From JBGOUJ01 sp041477005 (GTDB lineage: Bacteria > Acidobacteriota > Terriglobia > Bryobacterales > JACQDG01), in contig JBGOUJ010000143.1 of the NCBI GenBank assembly GCA_041477005.1, positions 1 through 13,782 of the forward strand: a DNA stretch of 13,782 nt. Reading direction: 5' to 3'. Positions 1 through 7,516 of the stretch are shown one piece after another. The position numbers were made by a program, and so were the translations under genes. The notes beneath the pieces were generated by a model that had not been told where the DNA came from, did not search any database, and worked only from the letters and a program-made list of their open reading frames with translations. The first letter of the stretch is position 1. Each line of letters starts with the position of its first letter.

Positions 1-279
1 GACCTCGACAGCTTCACCGACCTTCGGGCTGAACCTCTGGTCCATCAAGTAACGCATCGAGCCCAGCCAGACCGCCACCGGCTTCGCGTCCACTCGATTC
101 ACCACAATCGAAGGCATGCCCTCGCCGAGCGTGAGTCTCACTGCGCCGATAGTGCCCGTAACCTCGACGATCGGATTGTTCGCGATGGGCGCTTTGACGC
201 GCGGTCCTTGCGCCAGGACCGGCGCCGAAGCGGCGGCCGCAAGAAGCACCGTTAGCCACACACCACGTGCGCGTTTCAT
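1..279 (-). CDS. Small exported protein, function unknown (3' end cut by window edge)
   Basis: Hand translation from ATG at 279 gives 93 codons open to the left edge, so the C-terminus is missing. A strong ribosome binding site (AAAGGAG, 292-286) lies 6 nt before the ATG. Residues 1-24 look like a Sec signal peptide: MKRARG, then a hydrophobic Leu/Ala stretch ending APVLAQG, with cleavage likely after VLA. The mature part begins near VKAPIANNPIVEVTGTIGAV and continues as short beta-strand-like segments including GSMRYLMDQRF. From the VTGTI start and beta-rich pattern I infer a small periplasmic OB-fold-like protein, but I cannot name a family. It lies downstream of the efflux operon on the same strand, separated by 141 bp holding a nested palindrome, so it may be the operon's last gene or have its own control. 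That it is a real gene is fairly certain; its role is unknown. Confidence 0.7.
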   Translation of the reverse strand, partial: MKRARGVWLTVLLAAAASAPVLAQGPRVKAPIANNPIVEVTGTIGAVRLTLGEGMPSIVVNRVDAKPVAVWLGSMRYLMDQRFSPKVGEAVEV

Positions 280-297
280 GACAGTCTCCTTTACGAG

Positions 298-336
298 TGT
301 CCCCTTCTGTTGTCGCACGCTCCGTGCCAGGGGACA
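298..336 (-). promoter_or_regulatory. Nested palindrome in the gap before the 1-279 gene
   Basis: A perfect 7-bp inverted repeat, TGTCCCC (298-304) and GGGGACA (330-336), encloses a second perfect 5-bp hairpin, GCACG (315-319) and CGTGC (323-327), with a 3-nt loop. On the minus strand the structure ends 5 nt before the AAAGGAG ribosome binding site of the 279-1 gene. It could be an RNA element affecting that gene's translation, an operator, an mRNA-stabilising stem or a dispersed REP-like element. There is no T-run after it on the minus strand, so it is not a classic terminator. The rest of the 280-420 gap shows only a repeated 9-mer (ACGCTCCGT, near 318 and 351). Confidence 0.45.
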
Positions 337-420
337 AAACCGAGCCAGTAACGCTCCGTCGCCGGCTTGCGCCAGGATCGGCGGCGGTCTGCCCGATGGC
401 CGCTGCTTAGCCGCGCCGCT

Positions 421-615
421 TCACCGTTGTTCCTTCGCGCCGAGCTTGCGGAGGAAGGTCATCATCGGGCACCAATCGGTGAACGCCGATTGGAACAGGT
501 TGAGCCCTACGAACGCGGTGAACAAATAGAAATAAGGAGTGACCAGGTAGCCCAGCGCCAGGCTTGCCAACACGAAAGCGCCGGCAATGGCGCGCAGATA
601 CTGATGGATGGTCAT
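421..615 (-). CDS. DUF2892 (YgaP-like) small inner-membrane protein
   Basis: A 64-residue protein from ATG at 615, preceded by AGGAGG at 626-621. Its start overlaps the stop of the RND permease by 4 nt (ATGA), implying translational coupling. Two hydrophobic helices are visible at about residues 9-26 (AIAGAFVLASLALGYLV) and 29-46. They are followed by the sequence TDWCPMMTFLRKLG, a conserved Cys-Pro near the C-terminus typical of DUF2892 proteins. The length matches free-standing members. In E. coli YgaP a similar membrane hairpin is fused to a rhodanese domain, hence the suspected sulfur link. Placed last in a pump operon, it could be an accessory membrane subunit. The family call is good; the function is inferred. 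Confidence 0.85.
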   Translation of the reverse strand: MTIHQYLRAIAGAFVLASLALGYLVTPYFYLFTAFVGLNLFQSAFTDWCPMMTFLRKLGAKEQR

Positions 616-3600
616 AGAGACCTCCTGCGTTTGACGATATAGTACACCACCGGGACGGTCATGCGGGAGAGGGCCAGAGAAGCGACTTCTCCCGCCATCA
701 GGGCGATGGCCAGGCCCTGGAAAATCGGATCGAACAGGATCACGGCCGAGCCGACGATCACCGCCGCCGCTGTCAGCATCATGGGCCGGAAGCGGACGGC
801 GCCGGCGTCGATGACCGCCTGGTCGAGGGCCATCCCTTCCTGCAGCCGCAGCTCGATGAAATCGACCAGGATGATCGAGTTGCGCACTACGATCCCTGCG
901 CCGGCGATGAAGCCGATCATGGAAGTGGCGGTGAAGAAGGCCTGCAGCAGGCCGTGGGCCGGCAGGATGCCCACCAGCGAAAACGGTATAGCCGCCATGA
1001 TCACCAGCGGTGTGACGAACGACTGGAACCAGCCAACTATCAATATATATATCAGGATCAGGACGGCGCCGAAGGCCAGGCCCAGGTCGCGGAAGACCTC
1101 GTAGGTGATGTGCCACTCGCCGTCCCACTTGAGCGAGTAGCGGGTGTCGGTGGGAGGCAGGCTCGCGGTGTATTGCTCGATCCGGTAGCCTTCGGGGATC
1201 TGAATCCGCTCGATTTGGGGGCCGATGCGAAACATAGCGTAGACGGGACTTTCGATCACTCCCGCCAGGTCCGCCGTCACGTAGGTGACCGGCATCAGGT
1301 TCTTGTGGTAGATGCTCTTGTCGGCGGTCGTCTCTTCGATGCGGGCCAGCTCGCCCAGCGCGACCAGGCTGCCACCGCGGCCGCGCAGCTTCAGACTCTT
1401 CAGCCGTTCGATATCCGAGCGCTCGGCGCGGGTGAGACGCACGAGGATGGGCACGTCCTCTTTTTCGGCGGGGACGTGCAGCAGGCCGGCCTGCTCGCCC
1501 GCCACGGCCATCCGCAGCACGCCGGCTACGTCCTGGCCGGAGATGCCATGGAGGGCCGCCTTCTCGCGGTCGAGGCGAATCTCGAACTTGGTCTGATCGT
1601 CTTCCACGTACCAATCCACATCGACCACGCCGGGAGTCGCTTCAAAGATCTGGCGGATGCCGCGGGCGATTTGAATCTGTCCCTTCTGTGACGGCCCGTA
1701 GACTTCGGCGACCATGGTCTCGAGCACCGGCGGGCCCGGCGGCACTTCGGCGACCTTGACGCGCGCGCCGAACCGGCGAGCGACCGGCTGGAGCTGGCGC
1801 CGCACGCGCTTGGCGATGTCGTGGCTTTGGAGCTTCCGCTCGGATTTGCCCACCAGGTTGACCTGGATGTCGGCCACGTTGGGGCCGCGGCGGAGAAAAT
1901 AGTGCCGCACCAGACCGTTGAAGTTGTAAGGGGAGGCCGTGCCGGCGTAGGTCTGGAAGTTGACGACTTCCGGCTGCTTCTCGATCACGGCGGCCAGCTC
2001 CCCGGTGACACGCGCTGTCTGCTCGAGCGTGGTTCCCTCGGGCATGTCCACGATCACCTGGAACTCGCTCTTGTTGTCGAAGGGCAGCATCTTCACCTTG
2101 ACGAACCCGATGGCCACCAGCGCCATCGACCCGACCAGGAGCAGAGCGACCAGGGCGAGGAAGCCATAACGGGCCGCCGGGTGGTGGATCAGCGGGCTCA
2201 TCACACGGCGATAGAGACGGGTGAGACGGTCCTCTTGCTCGCCACGTGCGTAGGCCGCCGGGCGGCCGAGAATCCGAACGGCCGCCCACGGCGTGACCAG
2301 CAGCGCTACCAGGAGCGAAAACACCATGGCCGCTGAAGCGCCGAGTGGGATCGGCCGCATGTAGGGGCCCATCAAGCCGCCCACGAACGCCATGGGGAGG
2401 ATCGCGGCGATGACCGTCAAGGTAGCCAGGATGGTGGGGTTGCCGACTTCATCAACCGCCTCCACGGCGACTTCCGCCAGGCTGCGCTCGCGGTTTTGCG
2501 GCAGGCGGGCGTGGCGCACGATGTTCTCTACCACCACGATCGCGTCGTCCACCAGAATGCCGATAGAGAAAATCAGGGCGAACAGGGTGATGCGGTTCAG
2601 CGTGAAGCCGTAAAGATAGAAGGTGGCAAGCGTAAGGGCGAGCGTGACCGGAATGGCGGTGAAGACGATCCAGGCCTCGCGAAAGCCCAGGACTAGCCAG
2701 ACGAGCACGGAAACCGAGACCACGGCGATGGCCATGTGGAAGAGCAGCTCGTTGGATTTTTCGGCCGCCGTCTGGCCGTAGTTGCGGGTTATGGAGATCT
2801 CGACATCGGCGGGCAGAAGAGTGGGGCGTACTGTCTTGACGCGGGCCAGCACGCGGTCGGCGACCGCGATGGCATTGGCTCCTTTGCGCTTGGAGATGGC
2901 CAGCGTAACGGCGGGCCAGGAGCCGAAGCGCACGTACTGCGACGGCTCCTCGCCGGCGTCCTCGACCCGCGCCACGTCACCGAGAAACACCGGGCGGCCG
3001 TTGGCGACCCCCACCACCACCCGGCGGACGTCTTCCGCCGATGTCAGGAACGTCCCGGCCTCGAGAAGAAACTCACGGTTCGAAGCGGCGAAGCTGCCGG
3101 CGGGAAGACGCCGGTTTGCTGCGCCCAGCGCGCCGGCGATTTCCTGCGGCGAGAGATGATAGCCCGCCAGGCGCGCCTCCTCCAACTCCACCCGGATCTG
3201 CCGCCGCCGGCCGCCGATGAGGGAGACGGCCGAGACCTGGTCCACTTGCTTGATTGTGTCGTGCAACTGCGCCGCCAGCCGCCGCAGCTCGAAATCGCCG
3301 TAACGCTTGCTCCAAAGGGTAAGCGCCAGGATCGGCACGTCGTCGATCGACCGGGGCTTGATGAGCGGCGGCGAGGCCCCCGGCGGGATCAGGTCGAAGT
3401 TGGCGAACATCTTCTGGTTGAGCCGGACAATACTTTTTTCCTCGTCCTCGCCCACCAGAAAACGGACCACGGCCATAGACCGGCCGGGGCTGGAGGTGGA
3501 GTAAATGTATTCCACGCCGGGGATCTCCCAGAGCAGTTTCTCCATGGGCTTGGTGACGCGCTCCTCGACCTCGCGGGCCGAGGCTCCGGGCATCTCGACG

Positions 3601-3770
3601 AAGATGTCGATCATGGGGACGATGATCTGCGGCTCTTCTTCGCGGGGCAGCTTGACCACCGCCAGGATCCCCAACAGCAGGGATCCGGCTATGAAGAGCG
3701 GGGTGAGCTTGGAATGGATGAAGGCGGCGGCCAGCCGGCCGGCGGCCCCCAGATGCGGCGTTGGGTTCAC
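612..3770 (-). CDS. RND efflux permease, HAE1/AcrB-type
   Basis: A 1052-residue inner-membrane proton-driven exporter, the usual AcrB-family length. The layout is typical: TM1 about 21-42, a first periplasmic loop (about 43-340), TM2-6 (343-500), TM7 about 535-557, a second periplasmic loop (about 560-890), and TM8-12 (894-1046). TM4 carries the proton-relay pair D408/D409 in GILVDDAIVVVENI, nearly the same numbering as AcrB D407/D408. TM10 reads GAGIVVRNSIILVDFI, so the AcrB Lys940 position is Arg963. The start is GTG at 3770, whose GTGA overlaps the adaptor stop; no strong ribosome binding site is visible, consistent with coupling. It works with the adaptor and TolC-like channel encoded just upstream. 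The substrate cannot be read from sequence. CusA-type metal export is not supported, because the typical metal-binding Met cluster is not evident. Confidence 0.95.
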   Translation of the reverse strand: MNPTPHLGAAGRLAAAFIHSKLTPLFIAGSLLLGILAVVKLPREEEPQIIVPMIDIFVEMPGASAREVEERVTKPMEKLLWEIPGVEYIYSTSSPGRSMAVVRFLVGEDEEKSIVRLNQKMFANFDLIPPGASPPLIKPRSIDDVPILALTLWSKRYGDFELRRLAAQLHDTIKQVDQVSAVSLIGGRRRQIRVELEEARLAGYHLSPQEIAGALGAANRRLPAGSFAASNREFLLEAGTFLTSAEDVRRVVVGVANGRPVFLGDVARVEDAGEEPSQYVRFGSWPAVTLAISKRKGANAIAVADRVLARVKTVRPTLLPADVEISITRNYGQTAAEKSNELLFHMAIAVVSVSVLVWLVLGFREAWIVFTAIPVTLALTLATFYLYGFTLNRITLFALIFSIGILVDDAIVVVENIVRHARLPQNRERSLAEVAVEAVDEVGNPTILATLTVIAAILPMAFVGGLMGPYMRPIPLGASAAMVFSLLVALLVTPWAAVRILGRPAAYARGEQEDRLTRLYRRVMSPLIHHPAARYGFLALVALLLVGSMALVAIGFVKVKMLPFDNKSEFQVIVDMPEGTTLEQTARVTGELAAVIEKQPEVVNFQTYAGTASPYNFNGLVRHYFLRRGPNVADIQVNLVGKSERKLQSHDIAKRVRRQLQPVARRFGARVKVAEVPPGPPVLETMVAEVYGPSQKGQIQIARGIRQIFEATPGVVDVDWYVEDDQTKFEIRLDREKAALHGISGQDVAGVLRMAVAGEQAGLLHVPAEKEDVPILVRLTRAERSDIERLKSLKLRGRGGSLVALGELARIEETTADKSIYHKNLMPVTYVTADLAGVIESPVYAMFRIGPQIERIQIPEGYRIEQYTASLPPTDTRYSLKWDGEWHITYEVFRDLGLAFGAVLILIYILIVGWFQSFVTPLVIMAAIPFSLVGILPAHGLLQAFFTATSMIGFIAGAGIVVRNSIILVDFIELRLQEGMALDQAVIDAGAVRFRPMMLTAAAVIVGSAVILFDPIFQGLAIALMAGEVASLALSRMTVPVVYYIVKRRRSL

Positions 3771-4921
3771 TGCGCCGACCCCGACACGCTGACCCGCGAG
3801 CCGTCGGCTACGGCCGGCGGCGGGGAGACGATCACCTTCTCGCCGGGGCTGAGTCCGGAGAGAACTTCCCGGCGGCCGCCGCGCGATCCGCCGAGCGAGA
3901 CGGAGCGGAGCCGCGCTATATCCCCTTCCACTACATACACGGACTGGATCTGGCCCCGCTCGAGGATGGCTGCGGCCGGCGCCAGCAGAGCGCGGTGTTT
4001 CTCGGTGGGAAAGGCCGCCCGGCCAAACATGCCCGCCCGCAGGCCGGCGGCCGGCGGCAGATCGATCTTCGCCGTGAGGGTGCGGGTGCCCGGATCGACG
4101 GCCGGCGCGATCTCCGCCATGCGGCCCTCGAGGCGGCGGTTCAGGCCGTCCAGGTCAACCGGAACGCTCTGCCCGGGCCGGAGCAGGCTCAGGCGCGATT
4201 CATCGATCGAGGCTTCCAGGCGGAGGCTGCCTTCCCGCTCGAGGAGCAATAGCGGCGCCCCGGGCGTCGCCATGCTGCCGGGATCGGCATGGCGCTCTGT
4301 AACCAGGCCGGCAAAGGGCGCGGCCAGCGTGGCATAGCCGGCCGCTACGCGCGCGGCCGCGACCTCGGCTTCCGTTTGGCTGCGGCGCGATTCGGCCTGG
4401 CGGCGCTTCGCTTGGGCCATCTCGATCGCCGCTTCCGCGCTCTTCAGACGCGCTGCCGACTCGTCAAACTCCTGTTGCGAAACGGAAGTCTTCGCCAGCA
4501 GGTCCTGGAAGCGCCGGTGGGTGACGCGCGCCAGGTCCAGATTGGCCTGGGCGGCGGCAATGGCATGCTCGGCCTCAGCGATGGCGCTCGCGGCCTCGGC
4601 TTGCGCCGCTTCGGCGCGCTGGAGGCCCGCTTCAAGATCGCGGTTGTCGAGCACCACGAGCACTTGACCGGCCTCGACGCGCTCGCCCGCCCGCACCCGC
4701 ACTTCACGGATGTTGCCCAGGATTTTGGCGGCGATGGATGCGGTTATGCGAGCCCGCACCGTGCCGCTCGCCTGGTAGACATCGGTGATCTCGACCGGCG
4801 CGATCGTTTCCACTTGCACCAGGAGCGGAGCGCCGGAGGGCGCGGTCTTGGCCTGCGGCTCCGGGCGGGAGCACGCCGCTGCAAGAACCAGCACCGTTAG
4901 CGGAAGAAGAGAACGGCTCAT
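3767..4921 (-). CDS. RND periplasmic adaptor (membrane-fusion) lipoprotein
   Basis: A 384-residue HlyD/AcrA-family adaptor that bridges the RND permease and the outer-membrane channel. The N-terminus is a lipoprotein signal with lipobox LAAAC, so Cys17 is the expected lipidated residue. A barrel-sandwich half follows (about 48-95, ending GQVLVVLDNRDLE). Next come a long Ala/Glu/Arg-rich coiled-coil hairpin (about 98-195), the second sandwich half (TLAAPFAGLVTERHADPGS, about 198-216), a beta-barrel (about 220-300) and a membrane-proximal domain. The ATG start at 4921 is preceded by AAGGTG and lies 9 nt after the channel gene's stop. The last codons overlap the permease GTG start by 4 nt. The order channel, adaptor, permease is common for such operons. 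Confidence 0.93.
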   Translation of the reverse strand: MSRSLLPLTVLVLAAACSRPEPQAKTAPSGAPLLVQVETIAPVEITDVYQASGTVRARITASIAAKILGNIREVRVRAGERVEAGQVLVVLDNRDLEAGLQRAEAAQAEAASAIAEAEHAIAAAQANLDLARVTHRRFQDLLAKTSVSQQEFDESAARLKSAEAAIEMAQAKRRQAESRRSQTEAEVAAARVAAGYATLAAPFAGLVTERHADPGSMATPGAPLLLLEREGSLRLEASIDESRLSLLRPGQSVPVDLDGLNRRLEGRMAEIAPAVDPGTRTLTAKIDLPPAAGLRAGMFGRAAFPTEKHRALLAPAAAILERGQIQSVYVVEGDIARLRSVSLGGSRGGRREVLSGLSPGEKVIVSPPPAVADGSRVSVSGSAQ

Positions 4922-4930
4922 ACCCGCACC

Positions 4931-6277
4931 TTAGTTCACCACGGGCGAGTCGGCGGTCAGCCGCCCGCCTGCGTACTCCAAGGCGCCAGCGGCGACCCGC
5001 TGGTCGTAGATGGCGGCCAGGCGATGGGTGCGGGCCTCGGCCAGGGCCGTCTCGCTGCGCAGCAGCTCGGTCACGGTGGTCAGCCCCGCCTGGTGGCGAT
5101 TCTGGATGATGCGGTGGGCTTCTTCGGCCTCCGCCACGGCGGCAGCGGTCACCTCCATACGTTGGGCGGCAGCCGCCAGGTCGAGGTACGCCTTGCGCAC
5201 TTCCAAACGGATCGCCGAATCAGCGCGCTTCCGCAGAGCTTCCGCGCGCGACTCGGCGAAGCGGGCCTGCTCCACACGCGCCTTGGTTTCCCAGCCGTTC
5301 CACAGCGTCCAGCGTAGCGTGACCGCGGTGAACCAGTTGGCCCCGCCTCGCGAATAGAAATTCTGCCGGTCCGCCTCGAGGATGCCCTGGAAAGCCACCT
5401 GCGGCCAGTAGCCGGCGCGGGCGAGACCCTGTTCGGTTTGGGTGAGCCGGCGGGCAAGATCAGCCTGGAGGATCTCGGGCCGCTCGGCCAGGGCGGTGCG
5501 GCCGTACTCGTCGAGCGTCGCCTCGGCGCCGGCGGCCGGCTCGAGCTGCGTTGTCAGCTCGAACCGGCGGTCCAGGCTCACCCCCAGCGCGTCGTTGAGT
5601 GCGGCTCGGGCCACGGCCAGATCGTTTGCCGCGCGGACCTTCTGCTCCTCGACGGAGGCCAGGTGGACGCGCAGCGCCAGCACATCGGCCAGGGTGCTCC
5701 GGCCCGATTCGTAGACGGAATGCGCCCGCTCCAGGTCCGCTTTGGCGCTGGCCAGAGACTGCTCGGCCACTTCCACATTCTGCGCCGCCAGCGCCACCGC
5801 GAAATACGCGCGCAGCACGGCAAGGACGATGTCGGAGCGGCTCCGGCGCACGTCCTCCCCGGCGATCTGGCGGGAGAAGCGCGCCGCCTCCACGCCCCGC
5901 GCGGTCCGGTGGCCGTCAAACAGCACCTGCTCGACCGACAGCCGCGACTGGTAATTGTTGAGCGCCTCGGGGCGGTTCAGAGGCCCCAGGTTGAAGTTGT
6001 CGGCCGTGAACTGGTGCTGGGTCAGCAGCGAGCCGAAGACGAACACCGGGTTGTTGCTGCGCTGCACGCTTTCTGAAAAATTGAGCTGAGGCATATAGCC
6101 GGAGCGGGCCTGGCGGATCCGCGCCTCGGCTTCTTTCTCGCCTGCGTCAGCGGCGGCGGCCAGGGGATTGGACTTCAAGGCCAGATCGACCGCCTGGCGC
6201 AGCGTGAGGGACTCCTGCGACCGAAGCGATGGGATTAGAAGCAGAAAGAGGGCCAACAGGACGTAAATGCTCCGCAT
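4931..6277 (-). CDS. TolC-family outer-membrane efflux channel
   Basis: A 448-residue outer-membrane factor. I chose ATG at 6277 because GGGAGG lies 5 nt upstream and the protein then begins with a clean Sec signal (MRSIYVLLALFLLLIPSLRS, cleavage near residue 20). The reading frame extends further 5', but that part overlaps the OsmC gene and encodes Arg/Gly-rich non-protein-like sequence. The mature protein has the two-fold OEP repeat. Both halves carry long alpha-helical stretches such as SLTLRQAVDLALKSNPL at the start and RLTQTEQGLARAGYWPQVAF in the second half. The end (HQAGLTTVTELLRSETAL...) is typical of the family. It forms the outer-membrane trimer of the pump. The gene starts 20 nt after the OsmC stop and ends 9 nt before the adaptor start. 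Confidence 0.92.
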   Translation of the reverse strand: MRSIYVLLALFLLLIPSLRSQESLTLRQAVDLALKSNPLAAAADAGEKEAEARIRQARSGYMPQLNFSESVQRSNNPVFVFGSLLTQHQFTADNFNLGPLNRPEALNNYQSRLSVEQVLFDGHRTARGVEAARFSRQIAGEDVRRSRSDIVLAVLRAYFAVALAAQNVEVAEQSLASAKADLERAHSVYESGRSTLADVLALRVHLASVEEQKVRAANDLAVARAALNDALGVSLDRRFELTTQLEPAAGAEATLDEYGRTALAERPEILQADLARRLTQTEQGLARAGYWPQVAFQGILEADRQNFYSRGGANWFTAVTLRWTLWNGWETKARVEQARFAESRAEALRKRADSAIRLEVRKAYLDLAAAAQRMEVTAAAVAEAEEAHRIIQNRHQAGLTTVTELLRSETALAEARTHRLAAIYDQRVAAGALEYAGGRLTADSPVVN

Positions 6278-6297
6278 CGAACCTCCCGGAAGCGGCG

Positions 6298-6750
6298 TCA
6301 AGCGGCGGCCGAGGCCCCTACCACAAACGCCGGCTCGATCCGCACGATCGCGTTGATGGAGTTCGCGATCAGGCAGCCCTTGACCGCCTTGGCCATAAGG
6401 CGCTCGGCCCGCTCGCGATCCGCAGCCTGCTCCAGTTGCACGGCTGGGAAGATCTCCAGCTCGGTGAAGCGCAGCCCGACGCCTTCCACCCATTCCAGTT
6501 TTCCGCGGCCCATCGAGCGGTAATCCACCACGGCCAGCTTGGAATTCTCGGCGATACCCAGGAACGTCGCCATCAGGCAGGACTCGGCGGCGGCGACAAA
6601 CAAGTGCTCGGGCGTCCAGAAGCCGGGTTCGCCGTTGAACTCGGGCGGGATACTCACCATCAGGTCCGGCAATCCGGGGGTATGCAACCGACCCCTGCGT
6701 CTTTTCGCCCACTCGATGTGCGTATTGTAAAGGTAAGACTTGGCGTTCAT
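6298..6750 (-). CDS. OsmC/Ohr-family protein, probable peroxiredoxin-like thiol peroxidase
   Basis: A 150-residue cytoplasmic OsmC-superfamily protein, close to the usual length. These proteins reduce organic or inorganic peroxides with a reactive Cys pair. Both cysteines are present: Cys58 in PEHLFVAAAESCLMATFLG and Cys126 in AVKGCLIANSINAIV. The upstream Glu (E48 in TPEHL) also fits. I chose ATG at 6750 because GGGAGG sits 7 nt upstream; the in-frame ATG at 6756 would be only 1 nt from it. This is the first gene of the efflux unit, so a promoter should lie between 6751 and about 6850, though no good consensus is visible. Its placement ahead of the pump suggests a shared stress response. Ohr versus OsmC versus YhfA-like subfamily cannot be settled by eye. 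Confidence 0.9.
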   Translation of the reverse strand: MNAKSYLYNTHIEWAKRRRGRLHTPGLPDLMVSIPPEFNGEPGFWTPEHLFVAAAESCLMATFLGIAENSKLAVVDYRSMGRGKLEWVEGVGLRFTELEIFPAVQLEQAADRERAERLMAKAVKGCLIANSINAIVRIEPAFVVGASAAA

Positions 6751-6980
6751 GGCCATACCTCCCAACAAGACCAGTGCATCTTGGAGACCATCGCTCAATC
6801 GCAGCAAATGGCCTGAAGGATCAATGGGTTAGCCTGATGCGACTGGAGTGAATGGAGCGGATTTGGGTGAAATCTCGCAGCCCGGGCATCCGAGCGAAGC
6901 GCCGGCGCATCCACTCTTCTAGGAGGGACAAAGTCTGGCAGCTCAAGTGCTCTCCAAGGTGTGGCGAGGAGGTGAGGAAG

Positions 6981-7388
6981 ATGCAGGCCGTAGAGTCCAG
7001 AGTCGAGGTTTTCGCGGCGCATCCCAATCTGGCCGACGAGGTCAACCTTAACATCTGCCAGTCCGAGATCGAAGGCGGCGTCTTCTTGCGGGACCTGCCG
7101 GTAGGCGCTGTGCTGGAGATCGAAACGAGGAACCGGTCCTACACGTTTGAGAACCAGGGGAACGGCTACGCCCTGCTGAGGGGCCACCCCCAGTTCTGCG
7201 CGAAGCCGGCGCTAGTGAGAATTCACGGCTCAACCTGGGGCCACGCGATGATCAAGCTGCAGTTCATCGGCCGGGGCATGCGCCTGGAGTTCCGCCACCC
7301 GACTTACGGAGTGATCCGCACTTCGCGCATTCAGGACATCCGGGAACTGCCGGCGGAACCAAAACCGGCTTTCCGGCGGGTGTGCTGA
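6981..7388 (+). CDS. Conserved hypothetical protein, acidobacterial type
   Basis: A 135-residue soluble protein without signal peptide or membrane helix. ATG at 6981 is preceded by a purine-rich GAGGAGGTGAGGAAG, a good ribosome binding site. The frame stays open to 6852, but that extension is highly basic and unconvincing. Distinct blocks are LPVGAVLEIETRNRSYTFEN (about 39-58), HPQFCAKPALVRIHGSTWG (about 67-85) and an especially regular end FIGRGMRLEFRHPTYGVI (about 93-110) followed by RTSRIQDIREL. The beta-rich pattern and RGMRLEF block suggest a small beta-barrel. I recall similar hypothetical proteins in Acidobacteria from general knowledge, with no assigned function. It is divergent from the OsmC/efflux unit, sharing a 230-bp gap (6751-6980), so co-regulation is possible. 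A PilZ-like fold is one guess, but the RxxxR motif is not seen. Confidence 0.72.
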   Translation: MQAVESRVEVFAAHPNLADEVNLNICQSEIEGGVFLRDLPVGAVLEIETRNRSYTFENQGNGYALLRGHPQFCAKPALVRIHGSTWGHAMIKLQFIGRGMRLEFRHPTYGVIRTSRIQDIRELPAEPKPAFRRVC

Positions 7389-7452
7389 GGGCGCGGGCGC
7401 TCGCTGCGGGTGCTGCGGGCGCGGATTACCCACGTCCGACGCCGCTGTGTAC

Positions 7453-7479
7453 CACCCGTCGTTTGGCCGGGTGTTTATT
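7453..7479 (+). terminator. Possible intrinsic terminator after the 6981-7388 gene
   Basis: CACCCG (7453-7458) and CGGGTG (7468-7473) form a perfect 6-bp GC-rich stem with a 9-nt loop, followed directly by TTTATT. It lies 65 nt after the stop codon. The T-tract is short and interrupted, so the call is tentative. Confidence 0.35.
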
Positions 7480-7507
7480 CTGACTTCTGGCTCCTGACTT
7501 CTGTCTT
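7480..7507 (+). repeat. Degenerate 7-bp tandem repeat (CTGNNNN), copy A
   Basis: Four consecutive heptamers, CTGACTT, CTGGCTC, CTGACTT and CTGTCTT, fill 7480-7507 without gaps. CTG recurs every 7 bp, and a weaker fifth unit (CCTGATC) follows. It sits between the terminator-like hairpin and the SBBP relic. Because 7 is not a multiple of 3 it is unlikely to be a coding repeat. A longer repeat of the same design lies at 9072-9120 on the other strand. Confidence 0.7.
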
Positions 7508-7516
7508 CCTGATCTA

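Noticed and set aside
2736..4337. Long open frame (533 codons) on the plus strand opposite the RND permease and adaptor genes
   Set aside because: It lies antisense to two clear, motif-bearing genes and encodes low-complexity Gly/Arg/Asp/His-rich sequence. This is typical of a shadow frame in GC-rich DNA.
6278..6712. 5' extension of the TolC-like frame over the OsmC gene
   Set aside because: The extension is Arg/Gly-rich and overlaps a well-supported gene; a signal peptide with a good ribosome binding site begins at 6277.
6921..6937. Perfect Shine-Dalgarno-like AGGAGGG in the divergent gap
   Set aside because: No ATG, GTG or TTG lies at a suitable distance, and the CTG 7 nt on is out of frame with the downstream gene.
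6852..6980. Upstream extension of the 6981-7388 gene to an ATG at 6852
   Set aside because: The extra 43 residues are very basic and the ATG lacks a ribosome binding site; ATG 6981 has a strong one.
7389..7430. GC-rich stretch with two copies of GCGGGCGC after the hypothetical gene
   Set aside because: The copies are direct rather than inverted and short, within what is expected at this GC content.
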